Part shown: positions 9,571 to 18,290 of the stretch, piece by piece
Layout: every line of letters begins with the position of its first letter
Position numbering within the stretch: position 1 is the first letter of the stretch
Assembly: GCF_038396615.1 (NCBI RefSeq)
Contig: NZ_CP121689.1
Span: 1,500,001-1,564,000, forward strand
Reading direction: 5' to 3'
DNA from: Thermatribacter velox
GTDB taxonomy: Bacteria; Atribacterota; Atribacteria; Atribacterales; Thermatribacteraceae
DNA: 64,000 nt
Program-made: the position numbers and the translations under genes
Notes under the pieces: generated by a model
Told to the model about the DNA's origin: nothing
Database searches by the model: none
What the model saw: the letters and a program-made list of their open reading frames with translations, nothing else

Positions 9571-9599
9571 ATGGTAACGTTCTCACAAATATTTGTCAA
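9571..9599 (-). promoter_or_regulatory. Promoter of the lacI-led operon with embedded AACGTT operator
   Basis: On the minus strand TTGACA (9594-9599), a 17-bp spacer and TACCAT (9571-9576) form a sigma70-type promoter. The palindrome AACGTT at 9576-9581 touches the -10 box, a good place for autorepression by the LacI-type protein. Confidence 0.55.
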
Positions 9600-9672
9600 C
9601 CGGCAAACGCTAAAAATTTTTTCACTAATACCTGAAGCCAAAAAACGGTCAAATACAACCATCAAGACGTGA

Positions 9673-9688
9673 TATAATATCCCCCGTG
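9673..9688 (+). promoter_or_regulatory. -10 box directly before the RNA ligase GTG; possible leaderless mRNA
   Basis: A consensus TATAAT at 9673-9678 ends only 7 bases before the GTG start at 9686, and no Shine-Dalgarno sequence lies between. Transcription would therefore begin at or next to the start codon. The -35 box is poor. Confidence 0.4.
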
Positions 9689-10774
9689 GAAAAAGCAAAA
9701 ATCCTCGACGCGCTTAAAGAAGGAGCAATCCAAGAAGCAAATTTTGAGGATATAAAGTATTTCCCATTCCTCGAAGAATGGAAAGACATTCCTCGAGGCA
9801 CAGTAGTAATCGAGGAGCGGGTTATTCCTTCTTATCCTCGTATAGCACGAATCATGCGAATAGCCAGTGGAGTGCCCCGCCACTTCAAGGGTCCCTTCCT
9901 CGTTGAAGAAAAAGTTGACGGCTACAATGCAAGAATCGCTAAAGTCTCTGGTAAAATGTTGGCTTTTACTCGCTCTGGGCTCATCTGTCCTTTTACAACC
10001 GACCGCATTCCTGACCTTCTTCCCACACAATTTTTCAACGACCATCCCCAGTGGGTTATCTGTGCTGAAATCGCTGGGCCGGAAAACCCCTACATAGAAG
10101 CGCATCCTCCTTACGTGAAAGAGGATGTGAGGGCTTTCGTGTTTGACATTATCGATGAAAAAGGTAATTTCTTACCACCCCTTGAGAAATGGGAAATCAT
10201 CAAGGCCTACCAGCTCCCTGCGGTAGAGAATTATGGTGTATTTGAACCCCAGGAAATCAAAAGGCTCTATGAGCTTTTAAATCGGTTAAACGAGGAAAAA
10301 AGAGAGGGCATAGTTCTAAAATCACTTGATGGGGGAAAAAGGTTAAAGTTCGTCACTCCCTTTGCTAATCTCCACGACATTGAAGTTTCCTCAGAACTCC
10401 TTGAGGAGCTACCGCCCCATTTCTACATAAATCGTCTGAGCCGACTTATTATTTCACTCGACGAACTGGGAAAGAAGTGCGACGACCGTCTCTTTTATGA
10501 AGCGGGCAAAGCGTTGCTTGAGGGTTTTGAAGATGCTCTCAATAAGTTTAAAAGGCAAAGAAGGATATACCACACTTTTTCCTGCCGTTTCCACAATCCA
10601 GAACGAGCCGAAGCTTTACTTCAGCTTTTGAACCGCGCTTCATCGACCATAAGGGTCAAAAAACGCTCACTAATCAGGGAAAACGGCTTCTGGGTGCTCA
10701 CTTTCGACAAGGTATTCCTGCGTTCCACTTCTTTGCTTGCCAACCTCTTAAGGGGTCAGGCGGTGTTCGATTGA
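9686..10774 (+). CDS. ATP-dependent RNA ligase, Pab1020/Rnl3 family
   Basis: 362 residues, the usual length. Nucleotidyltransferase motif I is [10 protein letters not shown] with the adenylated Lys near residue 76. AFVFDIID (about residue 152) and [16 protein letters not shown] (motifs IV-V, about residue 209) follow. The C-terminal helical domain is that of the archaeal-type homodimeric RNA ligases that circularise RNA. The family is common in archaea and scattered thermophilic bacteria. The start is GTG without a ribosome site, next to a -10 box. It converges on, and overlaps by 27 bp, the gene for its PIN-domain partner, so the two transcripts are complementary at their 3' ends. The natural RNA substrate is unknown. 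Confidence 0.9.
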   Translation: MEKAKILDALKEGAIQEANFEDIKYFPFLEEWKDIPRGTVVIEERVIPSYPRIARIMRIASGVPRHFKGPFLVEEKVDGYNARIAKVSGKMLAFTRSGLICPFTTDRIPDLLPTQFFNDHPQWVICAEIAGPENPYIEAHPPYVKEDVRAFVFDIIDEKGNFLPPLEKWEIIKAYQLPAVENYGVFEPQEIKRLYELLNRLNEEKREGIVLKSLDGGKRLKFVTPFANLHDIEVSSELLEELPPHFYINRLSRLIISLDELGKKCDDRLFYEAGKALLEGFEDALNKFKRQRRIYHTFSCRFHNPERAEALLQLLNRASSTIRVKKRSLIRENGFWVLTFDKVFLRSTSLLANLLRGQAVFD

Positions 10775-11329
10775 GCTCTCCATCAAAGAGCGCAAGCTAC
10801 CTGCTTCAAGCAGTTTTATGCCCAGCTTGTCAGCCCAGGTGCTGATGCCCTGGTCAGCACTCACCAGCACAGCGTCAAGCTCAAAAGCCAGCAGAATAAC
10901 ATCCATATCCTCCTTGCTATCTATGATTCCCTGACGCAGAGCTTCTCGGTAGCGGGCACGTAATCTTCTAATTAGTTCTTCTTCGGAAATATCCCGGGTG
11001 GTCAATGCCTGTTCTGCAATACGTAAACCCTTGTTGATGCGCTCTCGCAACTCCTCTATAAACTGGTAGAGAATTTCAGCAGGTATCATCAGCATGAAGC
11101 GGCGGGGAGAACGAATCTTAACCACCAGCTCCAGCTTGCCGGAAACCAGCTCAAAATCCACCACTTTTTGTAATTCCTGGTACACCGAAAGGGGCATGAA
11201 AAACTGAAGCGGCGAGCGGCTTGCCAGCTGAATAAAATTCTCTACAGCTTGCTCAGGGTTTTCGCCAAACTGGGGAAAAGTGTCTGGGTTGGTAAACACG
11301 CTGGTATCAAGCACAATTGCGTCCTGCAA
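10748..11329 (-). CDS. RNA ligase partner protein, PIN domain (MJ0950 family)
   Basis: 193 residues. It starts [14 protein letters not shown], a PIN-domain first strand with the acidic residue, and ends with [27 protein letters not shown], where the further acidic residues of the nuclease site lie. This matches the protein family named for its constant pairing with Pab1020-type RNA ligases, encoded here by the converging gene. A role in RNA end processing before ligation is plausible but unproven. The TTG start at 11329 is supported by TGGAGG about 10 bases upstream. Confidence 0.85.
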   Translation of the reverse strand: MQDAIVLDTSVFTNPDTFPQFGENPEQAVENFIQLASRSPLQFFMPLSVYQELQKVVDFELVSGKLELVVKIRSPRRFMLMIPAEILYQFIEELRERINKGLRIAEQALTTRDISEEELIRRLRARYREALRQGIIDSKEDMDVILLAFELDAVLVSADQGISTWADKLGIKLLEAGSLRSLMESSIEHRLTP

Positions 11330-11400
11330 CTTACAAAACCTCCATAAAGGCTTATTCTTTACTATTTTACCTCACATCCAGCTTTCTATTCCTGAAAGAT

Positions 11401-12138
11401 CTACTCCCCCTTCCCCAAAACCAGCTCCCTCAACCGCAAAGCGTTGGAAATGGCATATCCCTGGTAGTCGTTATCGAAATAACAATACACATCACGCTCT
11501 GTAAGCCAATTTTCTATCTTCTCGGCCCATACCTGCAACTCCTCTTCACTGTAACAATGAGTATAAAGGCTCTGGCTTCCGTGGAGCCGTAAATACACAA
11601 AAGAAGCCGTCAACACTTCCTGATAAGGGTAACGGGGAGTATCGGCAAAACAGAGACAGAAATTGTGTTTCTGCAACATTTCAAAAACTTCATCGCAGAA
11701 AAAAGAAGGATTGCGAAACTCAAAAGCATAGAGATGCTTCTCTTTTTCAAGAAGTTCCAGAAAAGCAGCGAAAACATCCCGCTGAAAGGTCATTCGGGGA
11801 GGAAACTGGAAAAGAATGGGACCAAGTTTCTCCCCAAAGAGAGAACATATTTCAAAAAAGCGATTTAGAGCTTCTTCTACTCCCTGCAATCTCTTAAGGT
11901 GAGTGATGTAACGACTACCCTTCACCGCAAAAAGAAAACCAGGTGGAGCTAACTGGTACCAGCGCTCTACCGTTGAGGGACGGGGAAGGTGGTAGAAGCT
12001 GGAATTGACTTCCACGGTGTCAAAAACGCCAGTATAATAAGCGAACCACTCTCGCTGAGGAAGCTCTGGAGGATAAAACAGACCTCTCCAGTGCTCATAG
12101 GTCCAACCCGAAGTACCAACCCTGAACACTCCACTCAC
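11401..12138 (-). CDS. DUF72 (YecE-like) family protein
   Basis: 245 residues, TIM-barrel DUF72. It starts FRVGTSGWTYEHWRGLFYP and has VEVNSSFYHLPRPSTVERW and FAVKGSRYITHLKRL, all hallmarks of the family; YCYFDNDYQGYAISNAL closes it. The biochemical role of DUF72 is not established. The start overlaps the thiD stop (ATGA), which makes it the last gene of the thiamine operon; whether this is functional or only co-transcription cannot be told. Confidence 0.9.
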   Translation of the reverse strand: MSGVFRVGTSGWTYEHWRGLFYPPELPQREWFAYYTGVFDTVEVNSSFYHLPRPSTVERWYQLAPPGFLFAVKGSRYITHLKRLQGVEEALNRFFEICSLFGEKLGPILFQFPPRMTFQRDVFAAFLELLEKEKHLYAFEFRNPSFFCDEVFEMLQKHNFCLCFADTPRYPYQEVLTASFVYLRLHGSQSLYTHCYSEEELQVWAEKIENWLTERDVYCYFDNDYQGYAISNALRLRELVLGKGE

Positions 12139-12965
12139 CAGAGCTTTCCACCCTCCTGGGGATTTATTTCGGCTTTTATAAAAAGCGGAGCCAGGTGATT
12201 GGTAGGTCCAAAACCTCCTCCCAAAGGTAAAGAATGAGTAATCACCAGTTCCATGTACCTTCTGGCCTCCCCTACTGCCTCAGGCAAATTATAACCCAGG
12301 GCTAAAAGAGCGCAAATGGCTGCAGAATAAGTGCATCCTGTGCCATGAGTGTTTCTGGTGCTGATGCGTTTACCACGAAAAAGATGAAACTGCTCTCCAT
12401 CGAAAAAGAGATCCAGGGTCTCTTCTCCGGGAAGATGTCCCCCCTTAATGAGCACCGCCCTGACCCCCTTTTCACGAATTCTTCGGGCTGCTTCCTGCAT
12501 TTCCTCAAGACCTTCTATTTTTTCCATACCAGCCAGAATAAGTGCTTCGGGAAGGTTGGGAGTCACCAACAAAGCAAGGGGCAAAAGCCTTGTCATAAGA
12601 CTCTGGATGGCATCTTCCCGCAGTAAGCGTGCCCCGCTTTTAGCCACCATTACCGGGTCCACGACCAAATTTTTGATTTGGAAGCGAGCAAGTTCCGCAG
12701 CTACCACTTCGATGATGTCGCTACTAAAGAGCATCCCCGTCTTAACTGCATCCACGCCAATGTCTTCAACAACACAGCGGATTTGAGCAGCCACCATCTG
12801 AGGCGAGAGTGCTTGTATTGCTTCCACCCGCTGCGTGTTTTGAGCGGTCACCGCGGTAATGGCCGTCATACCGTACACTCCAAAAGCGCAGAAGGTTTTC
12901 AGATCCGCTTGAATACCTGCTCCTCCACCTGAATCCGAACCAGCGATACTCAAAGCTCTTTTCAC
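12135..12965 (-). CDS. thiD: Hydroxymethylpyrimidine/phosphomethylpyrimidine kinase
   Basis: 276 residues. It phosphorylates HMP and HMP-P to HMP-PP for thiamine synthesis. Seen: ALSIAGSDSGGGAGIQADLK at the N-terminus (HMP binding), DPVMVAKSG, VTPNLPEA and NTHGTGCTYSAAI with the catalytic Cys. A GTG start at 12965 is chosen, since GGAGGG lies 9 bases upstream and the family begins there. The in-frame extension to 13172 would overlap thiL and has no homology. It follows thiL by four bases and overlaps DUF72. Confidence 0.95.
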   Translation of the reverse strand: MKRALSIAGSDSGGGAGIQADLKTFCAFGVYGMTAITAVTAQNTQRVEAIQALSPQMVAAQIRCVVEDIGVDAVKTGMLFSSDIIEVVAAELARFQIKNLVVDPVMVAKSGARLLREDAIQSLMTRLLPLALLVTPNLPEALILAGMEKIEGLEEMQEAARRIREKGVRAVLIKGGHLPGEETLDLFFDGEQFHLFRGKRISTRNTHGTGCTYSAAICALLALGYNLPEAVGEARRYMELVITHSLPLGGGFGPTNHLAPLFIKAEINPQEGGKLW

Positions 12966-12969
12966 CGCT

Positions 12970-13989
12970 TCAGGCCCTCCCCCTTCCAAAGTGATTCCAG
13001 CCCCTGCGATCAATGGAGACCTCTTTCCCTTCCCGATACAGTCGCAAACCTCTCTCCTCAACCACTTCACCAATAACCCAGACCGGAGTACCAGTCCTGC
13101 GCTGAATTTCCCTTTGCAGTTCCTCGGCAAGCCAGGGAGGAGCGGTAAACAAAAGCTCAAAATCTTCTCCACCCGAAAGGATCGGCAGAAAAGGATCTAT
13201 CCCCTTCTCACGCGCAAATTCCTGCACCTCGCCAGAAAGAGGCAAATCCTCAAGGTGAATCACTACTCCTACCTGGCTTGCATCAAGTAAGTGAGAAAGA
13301 TCCTGCAAAAGACCATCGGAAACATCGATAAGCGCACAAGGGTAACCGCTTTCAGCAATAACTCTCCCTTCCTCAAGGCGGGGCGAAGGTGCAAAGCAAC
13401 GCCTGCAAAGCCTTTCAAAGCGGACTATTTCTTCCTGACTCCCCTCAAGGATTATCTGGAGCCCACAGGCTGCCTCCCCCGGGTAACCCGTAATCAGGAC
13501 ACGGTCGCCAACCCGAGCGTTTTTGCGCAAAAGCAAGGGGTATTTACTCTCCACCTCTCCAATCAGGGTAACGTCAAAAACCAAAGAACTTGCAATGCTC
13601 GAGAGATTGCCACCAATAACTTCCACTCCAAAACGCTCCGCTTCTTCTTTGATACCCCGCAGTACTTCAGAAAGCCACTTCTCTTCAAGTTCCGGACGCA
13701 ACGCAAAGGAAAGCAGAGCAAAGCGGGGCAGCCCACCCATGGCCGCGATATCACTCACATTAACTGCCAGAATGCGCCTGCCAAGCAAAAAGGGAGGGAA
13801 AAGACCCGTCTTGAAATGCACATCCTCAACCTGAGCATCACAAGTAACCAGGGTATGCCAACCCTCTCTTCCTTTAAAAACCGCACAGTCATCGCCAATA
13901 CCCTGCAAGAGCAAAGGAGAAGAAGTCGAGAAGGTCGCTTTTATCCTCTCGATAAAACCGAATTCTCCAATTTCTCCCAGATAACTCAT
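12970..13989 (-). CDS. thiL: Thiamine-monophosphate kinase
   Basis: 339 residues, PurM/AIR-synthase-like fold. It makes TPP from thiamine phosphate with ATP, the last step of the pathway. Seen: GEFGFIERI at the N-terminus, GIGDDCAVF, TCDAQVEDVHF (usual TCDxxVEGVHF), GRRILAVNVSDIAAMGG, CALIDVSDGLLQDLSHL and SGGEDFELLFT. The ATG overlaps the thiE stop (ATGA), indicating translational coupling. Confidence 0.95.
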   Translation of the reverse strand: MSYLGEIGEFGFIERIKATFSTSSPLLLQGIGDDCAVFKGREGWHTLVTCDAQVEDVHFKTGLFPPFLLGRRILAVNVSDIAAMGGLPRFALLSFALRPELEEKWLSEVLRGIKEEAERFGVEVIGGNLSSIASSLVFDVTLIGEVESKYPLLLRKNARVGDRVLITGYPGEAACGLQIILEGSQEEIVRFERLCRRCFAPSPRLEEGRVIAESGYPCALIDVSDGLLQDLSHLLDASQVGVVIHLEDLPLSGEVQEFAREKGIDPFLPILSGGEDFELLFTAPPWLAEELQREIQRRTGTPVWVIGEVVEERGLRLYREGKEVSIDRRGWNHFGRGRA

Positions 13990-14615
13990 GGTTTTCTCCA
14001 GGCATCAATCTTTTTTCTGAAAAGAGAAGCTGCCTCAAACACCGACTCTGCTCCCACAATCGCCGAAACCACAGCTACTCCATCCACGCCAGTTTCCAAA
14101 ACCGCATCCAGGTTGGAAAGGTTAATACCCCCAATGGCAATCACCGGGATACGCACTGCCTGCTTGATTTCCTTTAACCGGGAAAGGCCAATGGGCTCAC
14201 CGGCGTCTTTTTTGGTCGCAGTGGGGAAAACCGTTCCCACACCCAGGTAATCAGCGCCCAGGCGCTCAAGTTCTCTGGCCCTTTCCACGGTATCGCAGGA
14301 GCAGCCAATGATGATATTCGAAGCCAACTTCCTGGCCACATCAACTGGAAGGTCCTCCTCACCAAGGTGCACCCCATCCGAAGAGACAGCCAGCGCTACA
14401 TCCAGGCGGTCATTAACAATAAAAAGCGCGCCCAGCTCTCTGGTCAGCTGGCGCAGTTTGAGAGCTTCCTCAAAAATGGGGCGGGTAGGAAGATTTTTCT
14501 CTCGCAGTTGAATGACCGTTGCCCCACCACGGATTGCTTCCCGAGCAACTTCAAGGTGTGAACGACCTCGCTGCACGGCCTTATCCAGTATGACGTAAAG
14601 AGAAAAGTCTCTCAT
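13986..14615 (-). CDS. thiE: Thiamine-phosphate synthase
   Basis: 209 residues, TIM barrel. It joins HMP-PP and thiazole phosphate to thiamine phosphate. Seen: ATVIQLREKNL, LFIVNDRLDVAL, GVHLGEEDLP, GVGTVFPTATKKDAG and PVIAIGGINLSNL, covering the pyrophosphate and thiazole sites. It overlaps thiM upstream and thiL downstream by four bases each. Confidence 0.95.
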   Translation of the reverse strand: MRDFSLYVILDKAVQRGRSHLEVAREAIRGGATVIQLREKNLPTRPIFEEALKLRQLTRELGALFIVNDRLDVALAVSSDGVHLGEEDLPVDVARKLASNIIIGCSCDTVERARELERLGADYLGVGTVFPTATKKDAGEPIGLSRLKEIKQAVRIPVIAIGGINLSNLDAVLETGVDGVAVVSAIVGAESVFEAASLFRKKIDAWRKP

Positions 14616-15415
14616 AAGCTTTCCACCTCGAAACGCGCCATACGGGCAAAAGTATCCCCATCCACTTTATACATCATATCAAAAAGATGGTTCCTAAAGC
14701 TTGCTGGACCCAGAGAAAAAGGTGCTGCCTTTTCCGCACACACTCCCAGAAAAGAGAGAGCAGCCGCAGTAGCCATTAAAAAGTCTTTTTCTACACCGCA
14801 AAAAGCGCCACAAAGCGAAGTTGCCATACATCCAGTCCCGGTAACTTTGGTAAGCAAAGGATGACCGTTGAAAACACGAATCACTCGCTTTCCATCGCTC
14901 ACCCAGTCCACTTCACCGGTAATCGCTACCACAGTCCCAAAACGCAGGCTGGCCTTCTCAACAATGGCGCAAGGGCTTTCTTCCACTTCTCCTGACTCCA
15001 CTCCCCTTACCAGAGCTCGCATTCCCAAAAGAGAGGCAATCTCTGCCCGATTCCCTCTCAAAACAGATACTTTTGCTGTTTCAAGCACTTGCAACGCGCT
15101 TTGGGTGCGAAAAGAAGTAGCTCCTGCACCTACTGGATCAAGAATGACTGGTATCCCAACTTCATTAGCCTTTCGGGCAGCAAGGATGGCGCTCTCCACA
15201 ACTTCCCCGGTGAGTGTCCCCAAGTTGATGACCAGAGCTTGAGCCTGAGCCACCATTTCCTCAACCTCTTCCCGGGCATAAGCCATTACTGGAAGCGCCC
15301 CCACTGCCAGCATACAATTTGCATTGTCATTAGCCACCACAATGTTGGTTATGTGATGCACCAGGGGTCTTTTACTTCTCACTCTTTCCAGAATCTCTCC
15401 AAAAGTCTTCTCCAT
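14612..15415 (-). CDS. thiM: Hydroxyethylthiazole kinase
   Basis: 267 residues, ribokinase-like trimeric kinase. It phosphorylates salvaged hydroxyethylthiazole. Seen: PLVHHITNIVVANDNAN at the substrate site, VILDPVGAGATSFR, VLRGNRAEIASLLG and KVTGTGCMATSLCGAF with the catalytic Cys. It sits directly after the HMP transporter gene and overlaps thiE. It shows that the cell relies on imported thiazole, since no thiG or thiH is present. Confidence 0.95.
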   Translation of the reverse strand: MEKTFGEILERVRSKRPLVHHITNIVVANDNANCMLAVGALPVMAYAREEVEEMVAQAQALVINLGTLTGEVVESAILAARKANEVGIPVILDPVGAGATSFRTQSALQVLETAKVSVLRGNRAEIASLLGMRALVRGVESGEVEESPCAIVEKASLRFGTVVAITGEVDWVSDGKRVIRVFNGHPLLTKVTGTGCMATSLCGAFCGVEKDFLMATAAALSFLGVCAEKAAPFSLGPASFRNHLFDMMYKVDGDTFARMARFEVESL

Positions 15416-15418
15416 AGT

Positions 15419-16651
15419 TCATTTCCTCCGCAAAGCAAGATACAAACAGCCAGAAACCACAAAACTGGGAACCGAAGCACCCAGAGCTGGTAACTTATAA
15501 AGCAAAATTTCATACAGCAAAAGCCCCACCGCCCAGGAAACCACTCCCTGCCAGACCAGTAAAGGACACCGCTCATATAGTTCGGCAATGTCAACATTCC
15601 GTTTTCGGTAAAAGAAATAGTCGAATATAACCACCCCGAAAAGAGGCACAAAGACAGCACCAATTAAAAAAAGGAAACTTTCGTATCTATCCATGGGGAA
15701 AAAGAGCGCCAGCACAGTGCCTGCAACACCAAAAACCAGCGTAGCCAGACGCTCCTTCACCCGAGGCCGGATGTTTAAAAAAGAAACTGCAGCTGAGTAA
15801 ATATCCAGAAAAGTGGTGGTAAAGGTAGAAAAAAGAACGATGTAAAATGCTATCAGGCCAAAACCCAAAGCTAGCATAGCGGGTATGGGGTCGCTTTTTC
15901 CAGTTACCAGCGCTGAGGAAAGACCCAGGAAATACATCCAGGAACTCACCATGAAATACCCCCACCAGGTACCCCAGAAAGAAGAACGGGTGTCCCTGGC
16001 AAAACGCGAATAATCAGCAACCAGGGGAAGCCAGGAAATGGGCATAGCAATGACTAAATCTAAACCTGCGCCAAAAGGAAGCCCACCACTTCCTCGTATC
16101 CTGAGGAGCTCTTCCCAGGAAATTTCCCGGAACACGCTGTAAGTCATAAAAAGACATAAAACACCCAGGGCTACCACCGCAATCCTCTGCATCCACTGCC
16201 AGAAGCGGCTACCCACCATTGCCCATAAAGTACTTCCCAAACCAGCTATAATCATCCACAATTTCAGGTTACTGTAGCCAAAAAGCGTGCTGGCTATGAC
16301 TTCACATGACTGGGCACAGATGATGACCATCACTGCCGTCCAGCCCAGAAGCTGAATGATATTCAAAACCGAAGCCAAATATGAACCCCACCTTCCAAAA
16401 GCCAGACGCACTGAAACCATGGCTGGAATACCCAGGTCACTCCCCAGGACTCCTCCCAGAGCAAGCGGTGTGTTGCCAATTACATGGCCCAACAAAACCG
16501 CCCATAACCCGGCCCAAAAGCCAAGGGGGGCAAGCATGCCGCCTGCCCACACTTCAGAGATAGCAATCGCTGCCCCAGCCCAGAGCAAGAAGAAGTCGAT
16601 ACCCCGTAATTTACGACTTTCCTTAGGGATGGGTTGCACACCATTCAGCAT
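15419..16651 (-). CDS. cytX: Putative hydroxymethylpyrimidine transporter, NCS1 family (CytX)
   Basis: 410 residues with about 12 membrane segments. The N-terminus (LRGIDFFLLWAGAAIAISEVWAGG) and the QLLGWTAVMVIICAQ helix are typical of CytX within the nucleobase:cation symporters. Its place behind a TPP riboswitch and next to thiM and thiW supports HMP uptake rather than cytosine. The ATG overlaps the thiW stop by seven bases, with GGGAG nine bases upstream. Confidence 0.88.
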   Translation of the reverse strand: MLNGVQPIPKESRKLRGIDFFLLWAGAAIAISEVWAGGMLAPLGFWAGLWAVLLGHVIGNTPLALGGVLGSDLGIPAMVSVRLAFGRWGSYLASVLNIIQLLGWTAVMVIICAQSCEVIASTLFGYSNLKLWMIIAGLGSTLWAMVGSRFWQWMQRIAVVALGVLCLFMTYSVFREISWEELLRIRGSGGLPFGAGLDLVIAMPISWLPLVADYSRFARDTRSSFWGTWWGYFMVSSWMYFLGLSSALVTGKSDPIPAMLALGFGLIAFYIVLFSTFTTTFLDIYSAAVSFLNIRPRVKERLATLVFGVAGTVLALFFPMDRYESFLFLIGAVFVPLFGVVIFDYFFYRKRNVDIAELYERCPLLVWQGVVSWAVGLLLYEILLYKLPALGASVPSFVVSGCLYLALRRK

Positions 16652-17157
16652 TTTTTAACACTCCCTTCGTAGCATACATCAAGGTTTACAACTTTGCGCA
16701 AGGACTTAACGAGCACGAGGCCGATGATGCTTCCTGGAATGCTGCTGGCCAGAAAAGCGGACTGGAAAAACAGCCAGGTCCCAGTTTTGCCAATCAAAGG
16801 GGCAACAATCAACGCACTTAAAGTGGCCCCGATCGGCCCAGTACCAATGGGTTCAGTAAGGGCTACCCAATCACTTTTGAAAACTCGATACATAAGACCT
16901 ACCACCAGTGCTCCTGGAATACCCCCCGGTATGGCGAAAATGGTGCCTGTGCCAATTGAGATGCGGATAATCCCAGCAAGAAAAGCCGCCAGCGCTCCAT
17001 ACCAGGGGCCAAGAACAATCCCTGCCAGAACGTTTACCGTGTGCTGAAAGGGAAAGACCTTGGTGGGACCAACTGGAAAGTGAATGCCAGAAACCAACAC
17101 TGCACAACCTGCAAACAACGCAGTGTAAATTAGCGAACGAAGATGTATAGAACGCAT
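16645..17157 (-). CDS. thiW: Thiazole-specific ECF transporter substrate-binding subunit (ThiW)
   Basis: 170 residues with about five to six membrane helices. HFPVGPTKVFPFQHTVNVLAG and ARISIG-like GIIRISIGTGTIFAIPG are ThiW signatures. As an S component it needs an energising EcfA/A'/T module, which is not in this window. The ligand assigned to the family is thiazole. The start at 17157 follows GGGAGGGAAG. It is the first gene after the riboswitch and terminator. Confidence 0.9.
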   Translation of the reverse strand: MRSIHLRSLIYTALFAGCAVLVSGIHFPVGPTKVFPFQHTVNVLAGIVLGPWYGALAAFLAGIIRISIGTGTIFAIPGGIPGALVVGLMYRVFKSDWVALTEPIGTGPIGATLSALIVAPLIGKTGTWLFFQSAFLASSIPGSIIGLVLVKSLRKVVNLDVCYEGSVKKC

Positions 17158-17189
17158 TGTAACTTCCCTCCCCACAAATTTGGTTCCAT

Positions 17190-17226
17190 AAAAAAAGCCA
17201 CCTGCCAGGAAGACAGGTGGCTTTTT
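17190..17226 (-). terminator. Rho-independent terminator of the TPP riboswitch
   Basis: On the minus strand a stem AAGCCACCTG/CAGGTGGCTT with a short loop is followed by a T6 run. It lies between the riboswitch and thiW, so it is the expression platform: ligand-bound aptamer favours termination. Confidence 0.92.
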
Positions 17227-17235
17227 AGCTTGGTT

Positions 17236-17334
17236 TAGCCAACTCCCTCCGCTGGCATTAACCAGATCAGGTTCTAAGGGTCGAGAGCTTGCGCTCTCCT
17301 CTCAGCCCCGCATTATGGAGCTCCCCCGGCTTTA
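17236..17334 (-). promoter_or_regulatory. TPP (THI-box) riboswitch
   Basis: The minus strand carries the conserved core GGGGCTGAGA, then a helix with GAGAGC...GCTCTC, ACCCTT, GAACCTGATCTGG and TTAATGCCAGCGGAGGGA. These are the pyrimidine and pyrophosphate sensor parts of the THI box. It controls the whole seven-gene thiamine operon. Confidence 0.97.
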
Positions 17335-17358
17335 ACCTCTATTCACTTTGCTTTATAC

Positions 17359-17390
17359 ATTATACACCACTTTTTAAATCCCGAACAGTA
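17359..17390 (-). promoter_or_regulatory. Promoter of the thiamine operon
   Basis: A consensus TATAAT lies at 17359-17364 on the minus strand, about 25 bases before the riboswitch aptamer. The -35 region (CTGTTC, about 17 bp upstream) is weak. Confidence 0.5.
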
Positions 17391-17428
17391 CTTTAAGTTG
17401 CATCACCCAGTAAAAAGTAAAGCCAGCT

Positions 17429-18280
17429 CTACCCTTTAACCGCACCCGAGAGCAGTCCTCCAATGATATAGCGCTGAAACAGAAACGCAATCAAAATGGG
17501 AGGAAGGGCTGCCAGAATTCCCCCGGTAGACATCATCCCAAAATCAATGGAATGCCGTCCTGAAAACTCGGCGATAGCAACCGGCACGGTTTTGGCCTGA
17601 GGGGTGGAAGTTAAAATTAAAGCAATAAAAAACTCTTCCCAGGACATTAAAAACGCAAAGAGTAGTGTTGCCACAATTCCCGGTAAGGAAAGCGGGAAAA
17701 TGACCCGGAAAAGGGTTCCCAGATGGGAGCACCCGTCTATTTTGGCAGCATCTTCAAGATCTCTGGGTATGGTATCAAAATAAGTGCGCATCAACCAGAT
17801 AACAAAAGGAACCAGAATCGCTGAATAAACGAGAATCAATGCCTGACGGGTATCCAGCATCCGGTATCTACTGAAAATCTGATAGAGAGGAATAATCACC
17901 GCTATCGGGGGCAGCATATAGGAAAAAAGAAGCACAAAAAGAATTTTTTCTTTGCCTGGAAAGCGCAAACGTGAGAAAGCATAGGCAGCGAGAGAACCCA
18001 GAGCAACACAAATCATAGTTACAAAAAGAGCCACGAAGAAGCTGTTCCACATGATTCTGCGAAATTCGCTCTCTGGCCCCTGTGAAAAAAGTATTTTAAC
18101 GTAGCGCTCTAGTGAAGGACGCTCAGGAATCCAGCGCAAAGGCACCCGCAAAAGTTCCTGCAAATCGGCAATGCTGGATATAAAGAGCCACAGAGGTGGT
18201 GCAATAAGCACCAGAGTCAGCAACACCGCAAATATGCCTATTATAAGAGAACGCACTTTCTTTTGTCTTTTAATCCCCAT
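17429..18280 (-). CDS. Carbohydrate ABC transporter permease, MalG type
   Basis: 283 residues, six membrane helices, EAA loop LEDAAKIDGCSHLG. The ATG at 18280 is preferred over the GTG at 18289 because GAGG lies eight bases upstream. It is the last gene of the NagB-like/ABC operon and pairs with the permease 18291-19190. The ATPase is not encoded nearby. Confidence 0.9.
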   Translation of the reverse strand: MGIKRQKKVRSLIIGIFAVLLTLVLIAPPLWLFISSIADLQELLRVPLRWIPERPSLERYVKILFSQGPESEFRRIMWNSFFVALFVTMICVALGSLAAYAFSRLRFPGKEKILFVLLFSYMLPPIAVIIPLYQIFSRYRMLDTRQALILVYSAILVPFVIWLMRTYFDTIPRDLEDAAKIDGCSHLGTLFRVIFPLSLPGIVATLLFAFLMSWEEFFIALILTSTPQAKTVPVAIAEFSGRHSIDFGMMSTGGILAALPPILIAFLFQRYIIGGLLSGAVKG

Positions 18281-18290
18281 TTGGCCCACC

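Noticed and set aside
12966-13172. N-terminal extension of thiD over the end of thiL
   Set aside because: The added 69 residues show no homology and overlap thiL; a GTG with a good ribosome site at 12965 matches the family start.
13291-14250. Plus-strand open frame of 319 codons opposite thiL and thiE
   Set aside because: It is antisense to two clearly conserved thiamine genes, has no family motifs and no ribosome site; it arises from codon bias of the real genes.
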